Part shown: piece by piece, positions 14,714-21,648 of the stretch
How positions within the stretch are numbered: the first letter of the stretch is position 1
Layout of the letters: each line of letters opens with the position of its first letter
Assembly: GCF_030681155.1 (NCBI RefSeq)
Contig: NZ_JAUXXE010000037.1
Location: 1-32,480, forward strand
Reading direction: 5' to 3'
DNA: 32,480 bases
From: Phenylobacterium sp.
GTDB taxonomy: Bacteria; Pseudomonadota; Alphaproteobacteria; Caulobacterales; Caulobacteraceae
Notes under the pieces: model-generated
Databases searched by the model: none
Seen by the model: the letters and a program-made list of their open reading frames with translations, nothing else
What the model was told of the DNA's origin: nothing
Position numbers and translations under genes: made by a program

Positions 14714-15202
14714 ATGACCTGGGCGACCGACCGACTTGAGGCGTTGAAATCTGGCGTGGCGAGCGTGCCGCCAATCGTCGAGACGCTGAAGCTGGGGCTG
14801 CTGGACGACTGGGGCGAGGGGTGGGTCCGCAAGAGCTGGGCGCCGGCGCCGGAGCTCAAGACCGGCGACGGGTCGCTGTTCGGCGGCTACCTGGCCGCAC
14901 TGGCCGATCAGGTGTTGAGTTTTGTGACCATGACGGTGGTGCCGGACGGGATGCTGTACCGTACGACCAATCTGCATGTGAACTTCCTGCGGGTTGGACG
15001 CACGCAGCCGCTGAAGATCGAGGCCCGCGTCGTGGCCCAGACCCGGCAGATGATTACGGTGCGAGCCGAGTTTCGACGCCAGGACGGGGAACTGATCGCC
15101 GAGGCGAGCGCCCAGCAGTTCCTGATGACCCTCGAGCACTGGCCGGCCGAGCGCGAGGCGCTGGAGACGATTGCGAAGGCCGACGCGGCGCTGGCCGGCT
15201 AG
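14714..15202 (+). CDS. PaaI-family (hotdog-fold) thioesterase
   Basis: 162 residues from the ATG at 14714 with TGGAGA seven bases upstream. The hotdog fold is recognised from GDGSLFGGYLAALADQVLS (about 55-73), where the long central helix carries the Gly and Asp used in PaaI-type catalysis. The strand LHVNFLRVG (about 93-101) and the repeated beta segment KIEARVVAQTRQMITVRAEF follow. Such enzymes hydrolyse acyl-CoA or aryl-acyl-CoA thioesters. The substrate is not readable here. It lies divergent from a TetR regulator. Its stop codon shares CTAG with the opposing acetyltransferase gene (4-base overlap). Confidence 0.82.
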   Translation: MTWATDRLEALKSGVASVPPIVETLKLGLLDDWGEGWVRKSWAPAPELKTGDGSLFGGYLAALADQVLSFVTMTVVPDGMLYRTTNLHVNFLRVGRTQPLKIEARVVAQTRQMITVRAEFRRQDGELIAEASAQQFLMTLEHWPAEREALETIAKADAALAG

Positions 15203-15747
15203 GGCGTCGTTTCGGGGCGACGCAGCTCATAGACCCGATGGGTTTCGTCGACCCCGCGCGCCGGGGCGTGGACAATGCGGTCGCCCACCGGCGTGAGGCC
15301 GAGCGCGCGCATTGTCTTGAACGACGCCTCGTTGCTGAGCTGGGCGCTCGCCTCCATCACCTGTGCGGGGAAAAAGCGCCAAAAGGCCGGCGCAGCGGCG
15401 CAGGCGGCCTCGCGCATGTAGCCGAAGCCGTGGCAGTCCTCGGCCAGATGGTAGCCAAGCTCCATGCGCTGCGGGTCGTCGGGGCTGAGCCCGCAGCCGA
15501 GGCCGCCAATCACGCGTTCGTCGTCACGGCGGACGAGCGCGTAGAACACTCGGTCCCCCCGCGCCATCCCCGCCCGCGACCTCTCGATCCTCTGCAGGGC
15601 GATCTGCGGCGTCATCGGATCGGGCCAGGAGATCAGCCACCTGGTCACCGCGGGCGTCATGTTCCGCGCCAAGGCGGTCGCGTCGGAGGGCTCGAAGCAG
15701 CGTAGGGTGAGACGTTCGGTCTCGATGTTCGGCCAAGCAGGCTTCAT
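15199..15747 (-). CDS. GNAT-family N-acetyltransferase (RimJ/RimL-like)
   Basis: 182 residues. It opens IETERLTLRCFEPSDATALARNM, the standard beginning of the Acetyltransf_3 (RimJ/RimL) branch. There is a central strand VIGGLGCGL, then the acetyl-CoA region MELGYHLAEDCHGFGYMREAA (about 94-114), and the later NEASFKTMRALGLTPVGDR segment typical of the branch. It transfers acetyl from acetyl-CoA to an amine, often a protein N-terminus or a small molecule. The target is unknown. The 3' end overlaps the thioesterase by four bases. The start at 15747 has GGGAGGG seven bases upstream. Confidence 0.9.
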   Translation of the reverse strand: MKPAWPNIETERLTLRCFEPSDATALARNMTPAVTRWLISWPDPMTPQIALQRIERSRAGMARGDRVFYALVRRDDERVIGGLGCGLSPDDPQRMELGYHLAEDCHGFGYMREAACAAAPAFWRFFPAQVMEASAQLSNEASFKTMRALGLTPVGDRIVHAPARGVDETHRVYELRRPETTP

Positions 15748-15854
15748 CGGCCCTCCCTTTGGATGACCGCAAGCCTAGCGGATTCGCCGGCGGCTTGATC
15801 GCGCGTCGATCAGCGGGGATTGTGCGGAGCGGAACATGACGAGGGCCGGCCGCC

Positions 15855-16868
15855 ATGACTGTTGACGACGGCCATCTTGATCGACGCCGGCGCGTCCACG
15901 GCTCGCTTTCCGCGCGGCTCGCCGGGCTGAGCGATCAGCAGCTGACCGGACTGTTGGACCATGGGACGTCTTGGCACGCCCACATACATGGCAACCAGTC
16001 GAGCGTGGTTGAGATCGAAGGCGCGCAGGTCTTCGTGAAGAAGATCGCGCTCACCGACCTCGAGCGGGAGAATGAGGGGGCGACCGCCAACCTGTTTGGC
16101 CTGCCGGGCTTCTACCAATATGGCGTCGGGTCGGCGGGGTTCGGGGCGTGGCGCGAGCTCGCCGCCTATCTGAAGGCCAGCGCTTGGGCGCTGTCGGGCG
16201 AGCACGACCGCTTCGCGCTGGTCTATCACTGGCGCGTATTGCCTAGGCCCCAGCGTCCGCAACTGACCGAACGGCAATTGGACTGGCTGGAGAAGGCGCC
16301 GGCCTATTGGGGCGGTTCGGACGCGGTGCGTGCGCGGCTGGACGCGATAGCCGCGGCCTCGGCTACGATCGTGCTCTTCCTGGAATATGTGCCGCAAACG
16401 CTCCACGCGTGGCTGGGCGAACGCCTGGCGAGTCAGGAGATGGACGCAGCGTCGGAAGGAAGAATTCTGCGGCTCTACGAGCAGATCCAGGACACTGCGG
16501 CGTTCATGAATGCACGCGGGATGCTGCACTTCGACCTGCACGCCTTCAATGTGCTCACTGATGGGGAGGGGGCGTATGTGGCGGACTTTGGGCTGGCGCT
16601 CTGTGCGGACTTTGACCTGTCGCCGTCCGAGCGCGCCTTTTTCGAAGCTCACCGCCTCTATGATCGTGGATTTGTAGCCTGGAACTTCCTCGACCAGCTC
16701 AGGTCGAAGGACACGGCGCCAGCGTTGACGCCCGCCTTGGCCGCGTTGGTGGAGCGCTGGGCGCCGGTTGCGAACGTGGTGGGATCCTTCATCGACAAGC
16801 TGGGCGAGGAGAGCAAGACCGCGCCCTATCCCGCCGCAGAACTCGAAGCTGCGTTGGCCGACAACTAG
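15855..16868 (+). CDS. Protein-kinase-fold protein (orphan, eukaryotic-like catalytic motifs)
   Basis: 337 residues. Key kinase elements can be placed in order: a strand with the lysine pair VFVKKI (59-64; equivalent of the VAIK lysine), a helix Glu in WRELAAYL (E101), the hinge-like VLFLEYVPQTLHAWL (173-187), the catalytic loop HFDLHAFNVL (225-234, with D227 and N232), and the metal-binding VADFGLALC (242-250). All catalytic residues are kept, although the loop is HFDLHxxN rather than HRDLKxxN, closer to lipopolysaccharide or small-molecule kinases. No glycine loop, membrane segment or sensor domain is clear. The substrate is unknown and could be a protein, sugar or drug. The ATG at 15855 has GAGGG nine bases upstream. 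Confidence 0.72.
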   Translation: MTVDDGHLDRRRRVHGSLSARLAGLSDQQLTGLLDHGTSWHAHIHGNQSSVVEIEGAQVFVKKIALTDLERENEGATANLFGLPGFYQYGVGSAGFGAWRELAAYLKASAWALSGEHDRFALVYHWRVLPRPQRPQLTERQLDWLEKAPAYWGGSDAVRARLDAIAAASATIVLFLEYVPQTLHAWLGERLASQEMDAASEGRILRLYEQIQDTAAFMNARGMLHFDLHAFNVLTDGEGAYVADFGLALCADFDLSPSERAFFEAHRLYDRGFVAWNFLDQLRSKDTAPALTPALAALVERWAPVANVVGSFIDKLGEESKTAPYPAAELEAALADN

Positions 16869-16929
16869 GAAGCGACCTGGCGCGTTTCCTTCGGAACGCC
16901 GGGAATAGAGCCGCCGAAAGGAACATGTG

Positions 16930-17403
16930 ATGGCGAAGAACACGATTTGCGTCTGGTACGAGAAGGACGCCGAGGCCGCCGCCCGCTTCTATGCAGAGAC
17001 CTTTCCTGACAGTGCGGTGACCGCCGTGCGACGGGCACCGGGCGACTACCCTAACGGCAAGGAGGGGGACGTGCTGACGGTCGAGTTCACGGTGGCGGGT
17101 GTCGCCTGCCTTGGACTGAACGGCGGGCCGGCTTTCAAGCATACCGAAGCCTTCTCCTTCCAGATCGCCACTGACGACCAGGAGGAGACCGACCGCTATT
17201 GGAACGCCATCGTCGGCAACGGTGGCGCGGAAAGCGCCTGCGGCTGGTGCAAGGATCGCTGGGGGATCTCCTGGCAGATCACGCCGCGCGTCCTGACCGA
17301 GGCGATGGCCGCGGGCGGCGACGAGGCCAAGCGCGCGTTCGAGGCCATGATGACCATGGGGAAAATCGACGTCGCGGCGATCGAGGCGGCGCGGCGGGGG
17401 TGA
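16930..17403 (+). CDS. VOC family protein (3-demethylubiquinone methyltransferase-like/PhnB-like)
   Basis: 157 residues from the ATG at 16930, with AAGGA seven bases upstream; a GTG at 16927 is adjacent. The fold is the PhnB-like branch of the vicinal oxygen chelate superfamily. The opening TICVWYEKDAEAAARFYAETFPDS is diagnostic, followed by GDVLTVEFTVAGVACLGLNGGPAFKHTEAFSFQI (about 56-87), CGWCKDRWGISWQITPRVL and a C-terminal amphipathic helix FEAMMTMGKIDVAAIEAA. Despite the database name, this branch lacks methyltransferase motifs. Function unknown: a possible small-molecule or metal-dependent enzyme, or a resistance-type protein. A terminator follows. Confidence 0.9.
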   Translation: MAKNTICVWYEKDAEAAARFYAETFPDSAVTAVRRAPGDYPNGKEGDVLTVEFTVAGVACLGLNGGPAFKHTEAFSFQIATDDQEETDRYWNAIVGNGGAESACGWCKDRWGISWQITPRVLTEAMAAGGDEAKRAFEAMMTMGKIDVAAIEAARRG

Positions 17404-17450
17404 GGCGCCGCCTGACGGCCGCTAATAATTTTGCGGTCGATGGGAACGCT

Positions 17451-17482
17451 CCGCCGCCCAGTGGATTATTCAGATGCGGCGG
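17451..17482 (+). other. Hairpin CCGCCGC-N18-GCGGCGG after the VOC gene
   Basis: CCGCCGC at 17451-17457 pairs with GCGGCGG at 17476-17482. With the terminator at 17519 it forms a tandem hairpin structure in the 3' region of the VOC transcript. Confidence 0.4.
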
Positions 17483-17518
17483 CCCAAGACGCCCCCCCCG
17501 ACTAAGTCGCCGCCACCC

Positions 17519-17558
17519 GACCCCGGCCCTCCAAAAGGAGTGTCGGGGTCTTTCTTTT
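17519..17558 (+). terminator. Intrinsic terminator downstream of the VOC gene
   Basis: GACCCCG at 17519-17525 pairs with CGGGGTC at 17544-17550. An inner CTCC/GGAG pairing encloses AAAA, and TTTCTTTT follows directly. It is oriented to stop rightward transcripts about 115 bases after the VOC stop. Confidence 0.75.
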
Positions 17559-17593
17559 GGGGCTCGCGGCGTCGGCTGCGACAACAATGACAA

Positions 17594-17622
17594 TTGGCTG
17601 AAAAGGAATGGCGCGCCATATA
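17594..17622 (+). promoter_or_regulatory. Sigma-70-like promoter in the inter-terminator gap
   Basis: TTGGCT at 17594-17599 and CATATA at 17617-17622 are separated by 17 bases, an ideal spacing. The spacer includes the ten-base palindrome TGGCGCGCCA (17609-17618). No open reading frame follows before the terminator at 17716. Confidence 0.4.
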
Positions 17623-17629
17623 GCGGCCA

Positions 17630-17716
17630 CGTTTTGACGCGGCGCTTCTGCAGCGACGAGGTCGGCCTGTGGGGACAGGCAAAGGGCGCTTCCGAGTTGT
17701 CGGAAGCGCCCTTTTT
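17630..17716 (+). ncRNA. Candidate small RNA (about 87 nt) with two hairpins
   Basis: The segment lies between the VOC terminator and the next gene, starts about seven bases after a promoter-like CATATA and ends in a strong terminator. Hairpin 1 is GCCTGT (17665-17670), loop GGGG, ACAGGC (17675-17680). Hairpin 2 is the terminator. The 5' part (17630-17664) is single-stranded-looking. The exposed GGGG loop is an unusual feature. I cannot assign it to a known sRNA family, and there is no homology evidence. Confidence 0.38.
17681..17716 (+). terminator. Strong intrinsic terminator, twelve-pair stem
   Basis: A perfect twelve-pair stem begins GGGCGCTTCCGA at 17684, has a GTTG loop at 17696-17699, and is completed at 17711. 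It is flanked by AAA upstream and TTTTT downstream (17712-17716). No protein-coding gene ends just before it, so it terminates a non-coding transcript or readthrough. Confidence 0.85.
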
Positions 17717-17818
17717 CATGGCTGGAGTTTTGGAATGGGGCGCCTAGGGAAATACCTGATGGGCAGCAAGGCCGGCCCCGATCAGAGTGGCGCTAGCTAA
17801 GCCACAAGGTCACCCGCC

Positions 17819-18280
17819 ATGACAGCCATCGGCGACAAGCTCATGCCGGCTTCGGTGGACTTCCCATCGGACAAGCAGCGGCTGTTCGTGCGGTACTTCA
17901 CCGGAATCCTGATCGACCTGGTGGTGCTCAACCTGTTCGACGAGTTCTCGGACCGAGTGACCATCGACTCGTTCTCGATATCGTTGCTGGCGGCGGTGCT
18001 GCTGCAGTTCCTGCTGAAGTTGACGATCGCGGTGGAGCACCAGGTCGGCAAATACTTCAGGGCGCGGACCGGCCGCACAATGGTCTTCCTGCGCTTTTTC
18101 TTTGCGTGGCTGGTGCTGTTCGGATCCAAGTTCGTGATCCTGGAGGCGCTCTCCATGGTGTTCGGGGACAAGGTCAAGTTCACCGGCATATTCCATGGGA
18201 TGCCCGCCTTGATCCTCGTGGTGGTGGCCATGTTGGTCGCCGAAGAGGCGGTCGCGCGCATCTATCGCCAGCTCAAGTGA
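17819..18280 (+). CDS. Predicted inner-membrane protein with four helices, unknown function
   Basis: 153 residues. Hydrophobic segments at about 25-40, 53-71, 88-110 and 127-143 suggest four membrane helices. Positively charged connections (KYFRARTGRTMVFLRFF) and a C-terminal ARIYRQLK predict the C-terminus in the cytoplasm. The opening is soluble and contains Asp/Ser residues. No known family was recognised. The ATG at 17819 has AAGGT nine bases upstream. It is preceded by a strong terminator, so it has its own promoter, and followed convergently by an EthD gene 15 bases on. Confidence 0.78.
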   Translation: MTAIGDKLMPASVDFPSDKQRLFVRYFTGILIDLVVLNLFDEFSDRVTIDSFSISLLAAVLLQFLLKLTIAVEHQVGKYFRARTGRTMVFLRFFFAWLVLFGSKFVILEALSMVFGDKVKFTGIFHGMPALILVVVAMLVAEEAVARIYRQLK

Positions 18281-18295
18281 ACCTAGGGGACCACC

Positions 18296-18658
18296 CTAGA
18301 AGATGACTCGTTCCTGGCCCCACCAAAGGGGCGAGCGCGACAGGTCGATGAAGCGTTGCCCGTCTTCCAGCAGCAGCCGGCCGGCGGCCTTGGCCGCCTC
18401 ATCGTCGGCGCCCGCCATGTCCTCGAAGCTGTCCCACCAGAGTTGCGCCACGCCGTCATAGCCTTCGGGGCCGCCGCGCACGGCCTGCAGGCTGGCTGAG
18501 ATTTCGGCCGGCAGGCTGTGGAGCTGGACGTAGCGGCGGATGCGCAGGGCCTCGCGCACGCTGGCGACCAGCGGAGCGTGGGTTTTGAACCAGTAATCCT
18601 GGAAGCTCTCGCGAGTGAACTCGGGGCGTCGCACCAGGGCGAAGGTCAGCTTGATCAT
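18296..18658 (-). CDS. EthD domain-containing protein
   Basis: 120 residues. The dimeric alpha/beta-barrel EthD family is recognised from the start KLTFALVRRPEFTRESFQDYWFKTHAPLV, including the W..xHAPL core, and the later RRYVQLHSLP, GVAQLWWDSFEDM and DGQRFIDL segments. EthD-like proteins are required for ether degradation in Rhodococcus and also occur as stress-type small proteins. The substrate here is unknown. The start has a GGGGA site nine bases upstream. It is the gene immediately downstream of the sortase, on the same strand with a 60-base gap, but is probably functionally separate. Confidence 0.85.
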   Translation of the reverse strand: MIKLTFALVRRPEFTRESFQDYWFKTHAPLVASVREALRIRRYVQLHSLPAEISASLQAVRGGPEGYDGVAQLWWDSFEDMAGADDEAAKAAGRLLLEDGQRFIDLSRSPLWWGQERVIF

Positions 18659-18718
18659 GGCGGTGGGTCCCCTGAAGCGATGGCGCGTGCGAAACTGTCT
18701 GCCGCGCCGGGTGTGAAC

Positions 18719-19318
18719 TCAAGTGATCGCCTTTGCGCGGACCACGTAGCGGAGCGGGCCGGACACCTTGGCGTCCAGCGGCCAGCAGGTGGCCAGGACC
18801 AGCTTGGTCCCCTTGGCGTGGGGATCGATCCCCGAGGCGTCCCAGCGCACGACCTGGCCGCCGGTGACTTCGAAGCGGGCGAGCTGGCCATCGGCGCGGG
18901 TCACGAGGATCTCGTCGCCGGGGCGGACCTTGGCCAGGAAGGCGAAGTGGGTGTCGCGGTGGGCGGCGTAGACCGCCGCGCCCCGTTCGCCGGCCTTGGG
19001 CGTGCCGCTCAGGTGGCCGGGGCCGAAGGCCAGGGCCTGGCCGCTGGCGCCTTCCAGGACGATGGCGCTGGCCTTCAGGCGGGGAACCTCGATCTTGGCG
19101 ACCGGCCAAGTGTCGGCCCAGGCCCAGGGCTTCACGGGCTTGCCGGTGGCGACCGACTGGGCGAACGCGCGCTCCAGCAGCACTTGGGCCAAGGCCGCCT
19201 TGGCGTGGATCCAGAGGCCCTGACCCATCATCACCAGGCCGATCAGCAGGATCGTCGCCCCGAGGACGGCGATGGGGAGCCGCCTTGCGGCGGCTCCTTT
19301 CATCGGTTGGCGGCTCAT
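18719..19318 (-). CDS. Class GN sortase
   Basis: 199 residues from the ATG at 19318, which overlaps by ATGA the stop of the upstream target gene and has GGAGAGG five bases upstream. It is a transpeptidase that cleaves an LPxT-type C-terminal signal and joins the protein to a cell-envelope acceptor. There is an N-terminal membrane helix (about 14-34). The sortase core has KIEVPRL, the catalytic His in YAAHRDTHF (H120), the catalytic Cys in VLATCWPL (C178) and the Arg in GPLRYVV (R190), all in the correct order. Class GN is the Gram-negative branch, typically encoded beside one dedicated substrate, as here. No peptidoglycan cross-bridge of Gram-positive type is expected, so the acceptor is unknown. 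Confidence 0.95.
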   Translation of the reverse strand: MSRQPMKGAAARRLPIAVLGATILLIGLVMMGQGLWIHAKAALAQVLLERAFAQSVATGKPVKPWAWADTWPVAKIEVPRLKASAIVLEGASGQALAFGPGHLSGTPKAGERGAAVYAAHRDTHFAFLAKVRPGDEILVTRADGQLARFEVTGGQVVRWDASGIDPHAKGTKLVLATCWPLDAKVSGPLRYVVRAKAIT

Positions 19319-21477
19319 GCGGCCTCTCCAGGCCGGCGACGGAGGACGAAGATCATCAGGGCCGAGCCAAGGATCGCCAGGGCCAGGCCGCTCCACAGGC
19401 GCAGCTCGGCGTCGGTGGCGGTCTGCGGCAGGTCCAGGCCGTTTTCGGCCAGCTCAGCGCCGCCAGCCTTGGCGTGCCTCACGGTGTCGCCGAACAGGGC
19501 GTCGAAGTCCCAACCGGCCGGCAGGTTCAGCGGCAGGTCGGCGCGGACCAGGGGCGTGCCCTCCGGCCGGCTGGGCGTGCGATCGACGGCGACCAGGCTG
19601 GTCTGGCTGCTGACCAGCTTGTGGGCCAGGGCGACCTCCAGGATGCGGGCGTCGGCGCGCTCGTCGCTAAGCTGGCGCAGGGTGCGGGCGACCTCGGCGT
19701 CGGTGATCTCGCGGCGGGCCCAGAGCTTGGAAATGCCTTGGCCGGGAACCGCCTTGGCCAGGGCTAAGTCGATGCTCCAAGGCTTGCCGTCGATCAGGCC
19801 GGCGATGGTCATGGCGCCTTTCAGTTCGCTGACCTTGGCGGCGACCACGACCGGCTCGCCGCGATAGAGGTCGGGCAGGACGGCCGGGGTGATGTCGGAG
19901 GTCACGCCGTTAAGGGTGGCGGTCAGTTCGGTGGCGACCGGTTGCTCCAGCTTGGTGAACAGCTCGCGCATCCGGGTCTCGACCTGGGCGGTGGAGCCGA
20001 TGTGGGTGAAGGTGCCGCGGCCGATCTCCGAGGCGCGGGTCATCAGGAAGCTGTTGGGGGCCGAGCCGATGCCGACCATGAACACCCGCGAGCGGCCCTT
20101 GCCTTGGCCAACGGCCTCCAGCAGTTCCTGGTCGTTGCCGATCTCTCCATCGGTCAGGAAGACCACCTGGCGGATGTAGCGTTCGTCGGTGGGACGCGGG
20201 TCGGCCAGGGCGGCCCTCATCGCCGGCAGCATCTCGGTGCCGCCGCTGGCTTCCAGGCCCGTCACGAAGTCCTGGGCGGCTTTCACATTGCCGCCGTCGG
20301 CCGAGACGGTGTCGGCGAACAGGGTTTCCATGGTGTCGTCGAAGCGCACGACGTTGAAGCGGTCGGCGGGCTTCAGGCGGCCGAGGGCGTAGACCAGGCT
20401 GGCCTTGGCCTGGCGCATGGACTCCCCGCCCATGGAGCCGGAGTTGTCGATCACGAAGACGATCTCGCGGGCGGGCTGGCGGCTGCTGGCGGCCTTGGAA
20501 GGCGGGGTCAGGAAGGCGAGCACATAGTCTTCGCCGTCGATGGTTTCGCGGAACAGGCTCGCCTGGGGGCCGGCGAACAGCGAGGGCTTCCAGGTCAGTT
20601 CGAAGTCGCGGTCGGCGGGAACGTCGCCCGACTTCAGGGTGATGGTGCGGCCGCCCGCGCGGTCGCTGGCGTTGTTGATCGCGTGGAAGCTGCTGGAGAC
20701 GTCGCCGAGCGAGAAGCCGGGTTGCAGGTGAACGGTGATCGAGACCGGGTTGGTCTTGCCGTGGACGCGCGGGTCCAGGATGACGGGGGCTTCCAGCACG
20801 GCGCGATCTGGCACGGGGTCTGAGCCATCGGCGCGGACGCCGGGATTGTAGCGAGGCCCGACGACCAGCGGCACGCGCAGGGAGTAGACGCCGGAGGATT
20901 GGCGCACCGGCGCCTGATACTCAATCTGGACCAGCACGGTTTCGCCTGGGCCGACATTGGCGACAGCGGTGGTGAACATGTTCGGGCGCTGCTGCTCGAT
21001 CAGGCCGGCCTTCTGGCCGTCGGCCTTGGCGGTCTCGTAGATCTCGCGGGCCTGGGCCTTGGGCTTGATCTCGCCGACGATCACGCGGTCGCCGACCACC
21101 AGCTTGAGGCTATCGACGGCGCCGTCTTCCGGCATCGGATAGAGATAGACCGCCTCGACCCACTGCTTGGTCGGGTTGCGGAACGCCTGGGTGATCTTGC
21201 CTCGGACCGTGGGGCCGCTGACCGTCAGGTCGACGTCGGTCCCGAGCCGGATGGCCTGAAGCGGGGCGCCGTCCTTGCCCTGAACCAGCAGTGAGCCGGA
21301 CTGGACGCTGTCCTGTTCGCCATCATCGTTCTGGGCGCTGACCTGGCCGGCCAGGGCCGCCAGCATCAGCAGCGCGGCCAGCAGCGGCAGGGCCAGCCGC
21401 AGGCCTCGCTGGACCCAGATGTCGCCGGGGCCGCCGGCGCCCAGCGTCTTCGTCAACATCGCCGATAGCGCGTTCAT
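19315..21477 (-). CDS. Sortase target: VIT and VWA domain surface protein with LPQTA signal
   Basis: 720 residues, ATG at 21477 with GGAGAGG upstream. The signal peptide is within residues 22-49 (LRLALPLLAALLML, ending SAQ). A VIT domain (about 70-190) has the family's VRGKITQAFRNPTKQWVEAVYLYPMPEDGAV. A von Willebrand A domain (about 338-510) has an intact MIDAS start, VIDNSGSM (342-349), then LKPADRF and the strand VVFLTDGEIGN. Residues 515-665 are a beta-rich region. The C-terminus has LPQTATD (683-689), one helix (about 695-711) and RRR, a typical sortase-sorting signal. The whole matches the marine-proteobacterial sortase target family. Co-transcribed with the sortase, it is presumably anchored in the envelope and binds a metal-dependent ligand. 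Function unknown. Confidence 0.95.
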   Translation of the reverse strand: MNALSAMLTKTLGAGGPGDIWVQRGLRLALPLLAALLMLAALAGQVSAQNDDGEQDSVQSGSLLVQGKDGAPLQAIRLGTDVDLTVSGPTVRGKITQAFRNPTKQWVEAVYLYPMPEDGAVDSLKLVVGDRVIVGEIKPKAQAREIYETAKADGQKAGLIEQQRPNMFTTAVANVGPGETVLVQIEYQAPVRQSSGVYSLRVPLVVGPRYNPGVRADGSDPVPDRAVLEAPVILDPRVHGKTNPVSITVHLQPGFSLGDVSSSFHAINNASDRAGGRTITLKSGDVPADRDFELTWKPSLFAGPQASLFRETIDGEDYVLAFLTPPSKAASSRQPAREIVFVIDNSGSMGGESMRQAKASLVYALGRLKPADRFNVVRFDDTMETLFADTVSADGGNVKAAQDFVTGLEASGGTEMLPAMRAALADPRPTDERYIRQVVFLTDGEIGNDQELLEAVGQGKGRSRVFMVGIGSAPNSFLMTRASEIGRGTFTHIGSTAQVETRMRELFTKLEQPVATELTATLNGVTSDITPAVLPDLYRGEPVVVAAKVSELKGAMTIAGLIDGKPWSIDLALAKAVPGQGISKLWARREITDAEVARTLRQLSDERADARILEVALAHKLVSSQTSLVAVDRTPSRPEGTPLVRADLPLNLPAGWDFDALFGDTVRHAKAGGAELAENGLDLPQTATDAELRLWSGLALAILGSALMIFVLRRRPGEAA

Positions 21478-21548
21478 GTCACCTCTCCACGGCCCGGGAA
21501 GCGGGCTCGCCTTCTTGTCCGCGCAAGGGGGTGCGCACGGTGAGCGTC

Positions 21549-21569
21549 ATGATCTGGCGATCATCGCCA
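21549..21569. promoter_or_regulatory. Two overlapping palindromes between the sortase operon and the XRE gene
   Basis: ATGATC-TGGC-GATCAT (21549-21564) overlaps TGGCGAT-C-ATCGCCA (21555-21569). Both are perfect. They lie 72-92 bases upstream of the target gene start and about 80 bases before the XRE start, a position suited to control either gene. Confidence 0.45.
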
Positions 21570-21605
21570 GGCTCCGCACCGGCCGGCTTGCGGCGCACGG
21601 GCGGG

Positions 21606-21641
21606 TGCGGCTATGTGAGGGTCTGTGCGGATTTGTGAGGG
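21606..21641 (+). repeat. Direct repeat TGCGG-N3-TGTGAGGG, period 20
   Basis: TGCGGCTATGTGAGGG (21606-21621) is repeated as TGCGGATTTGTGAGGG (21626-21641), two mismatches, exactly two helical turns apart. It ends eight bases before the GTG of the XRE regulator, overlapping its ribosome site. It could be an autoregulatory operator, with the same face of the helix presented twice. Confidence 0.5.
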
Positions 21642-21648
21642 GTGGGGC

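Noticed and set aside
17605..17633. Possible EcfG-type (GGAAC / CGTT) stress promoter before the candidate sRNA
   Set aside because: GGAAT and CGTT are 20 bases apart instead of the expected 16-17 and the first box is imperfect; the sigma-70-like pair fits better.
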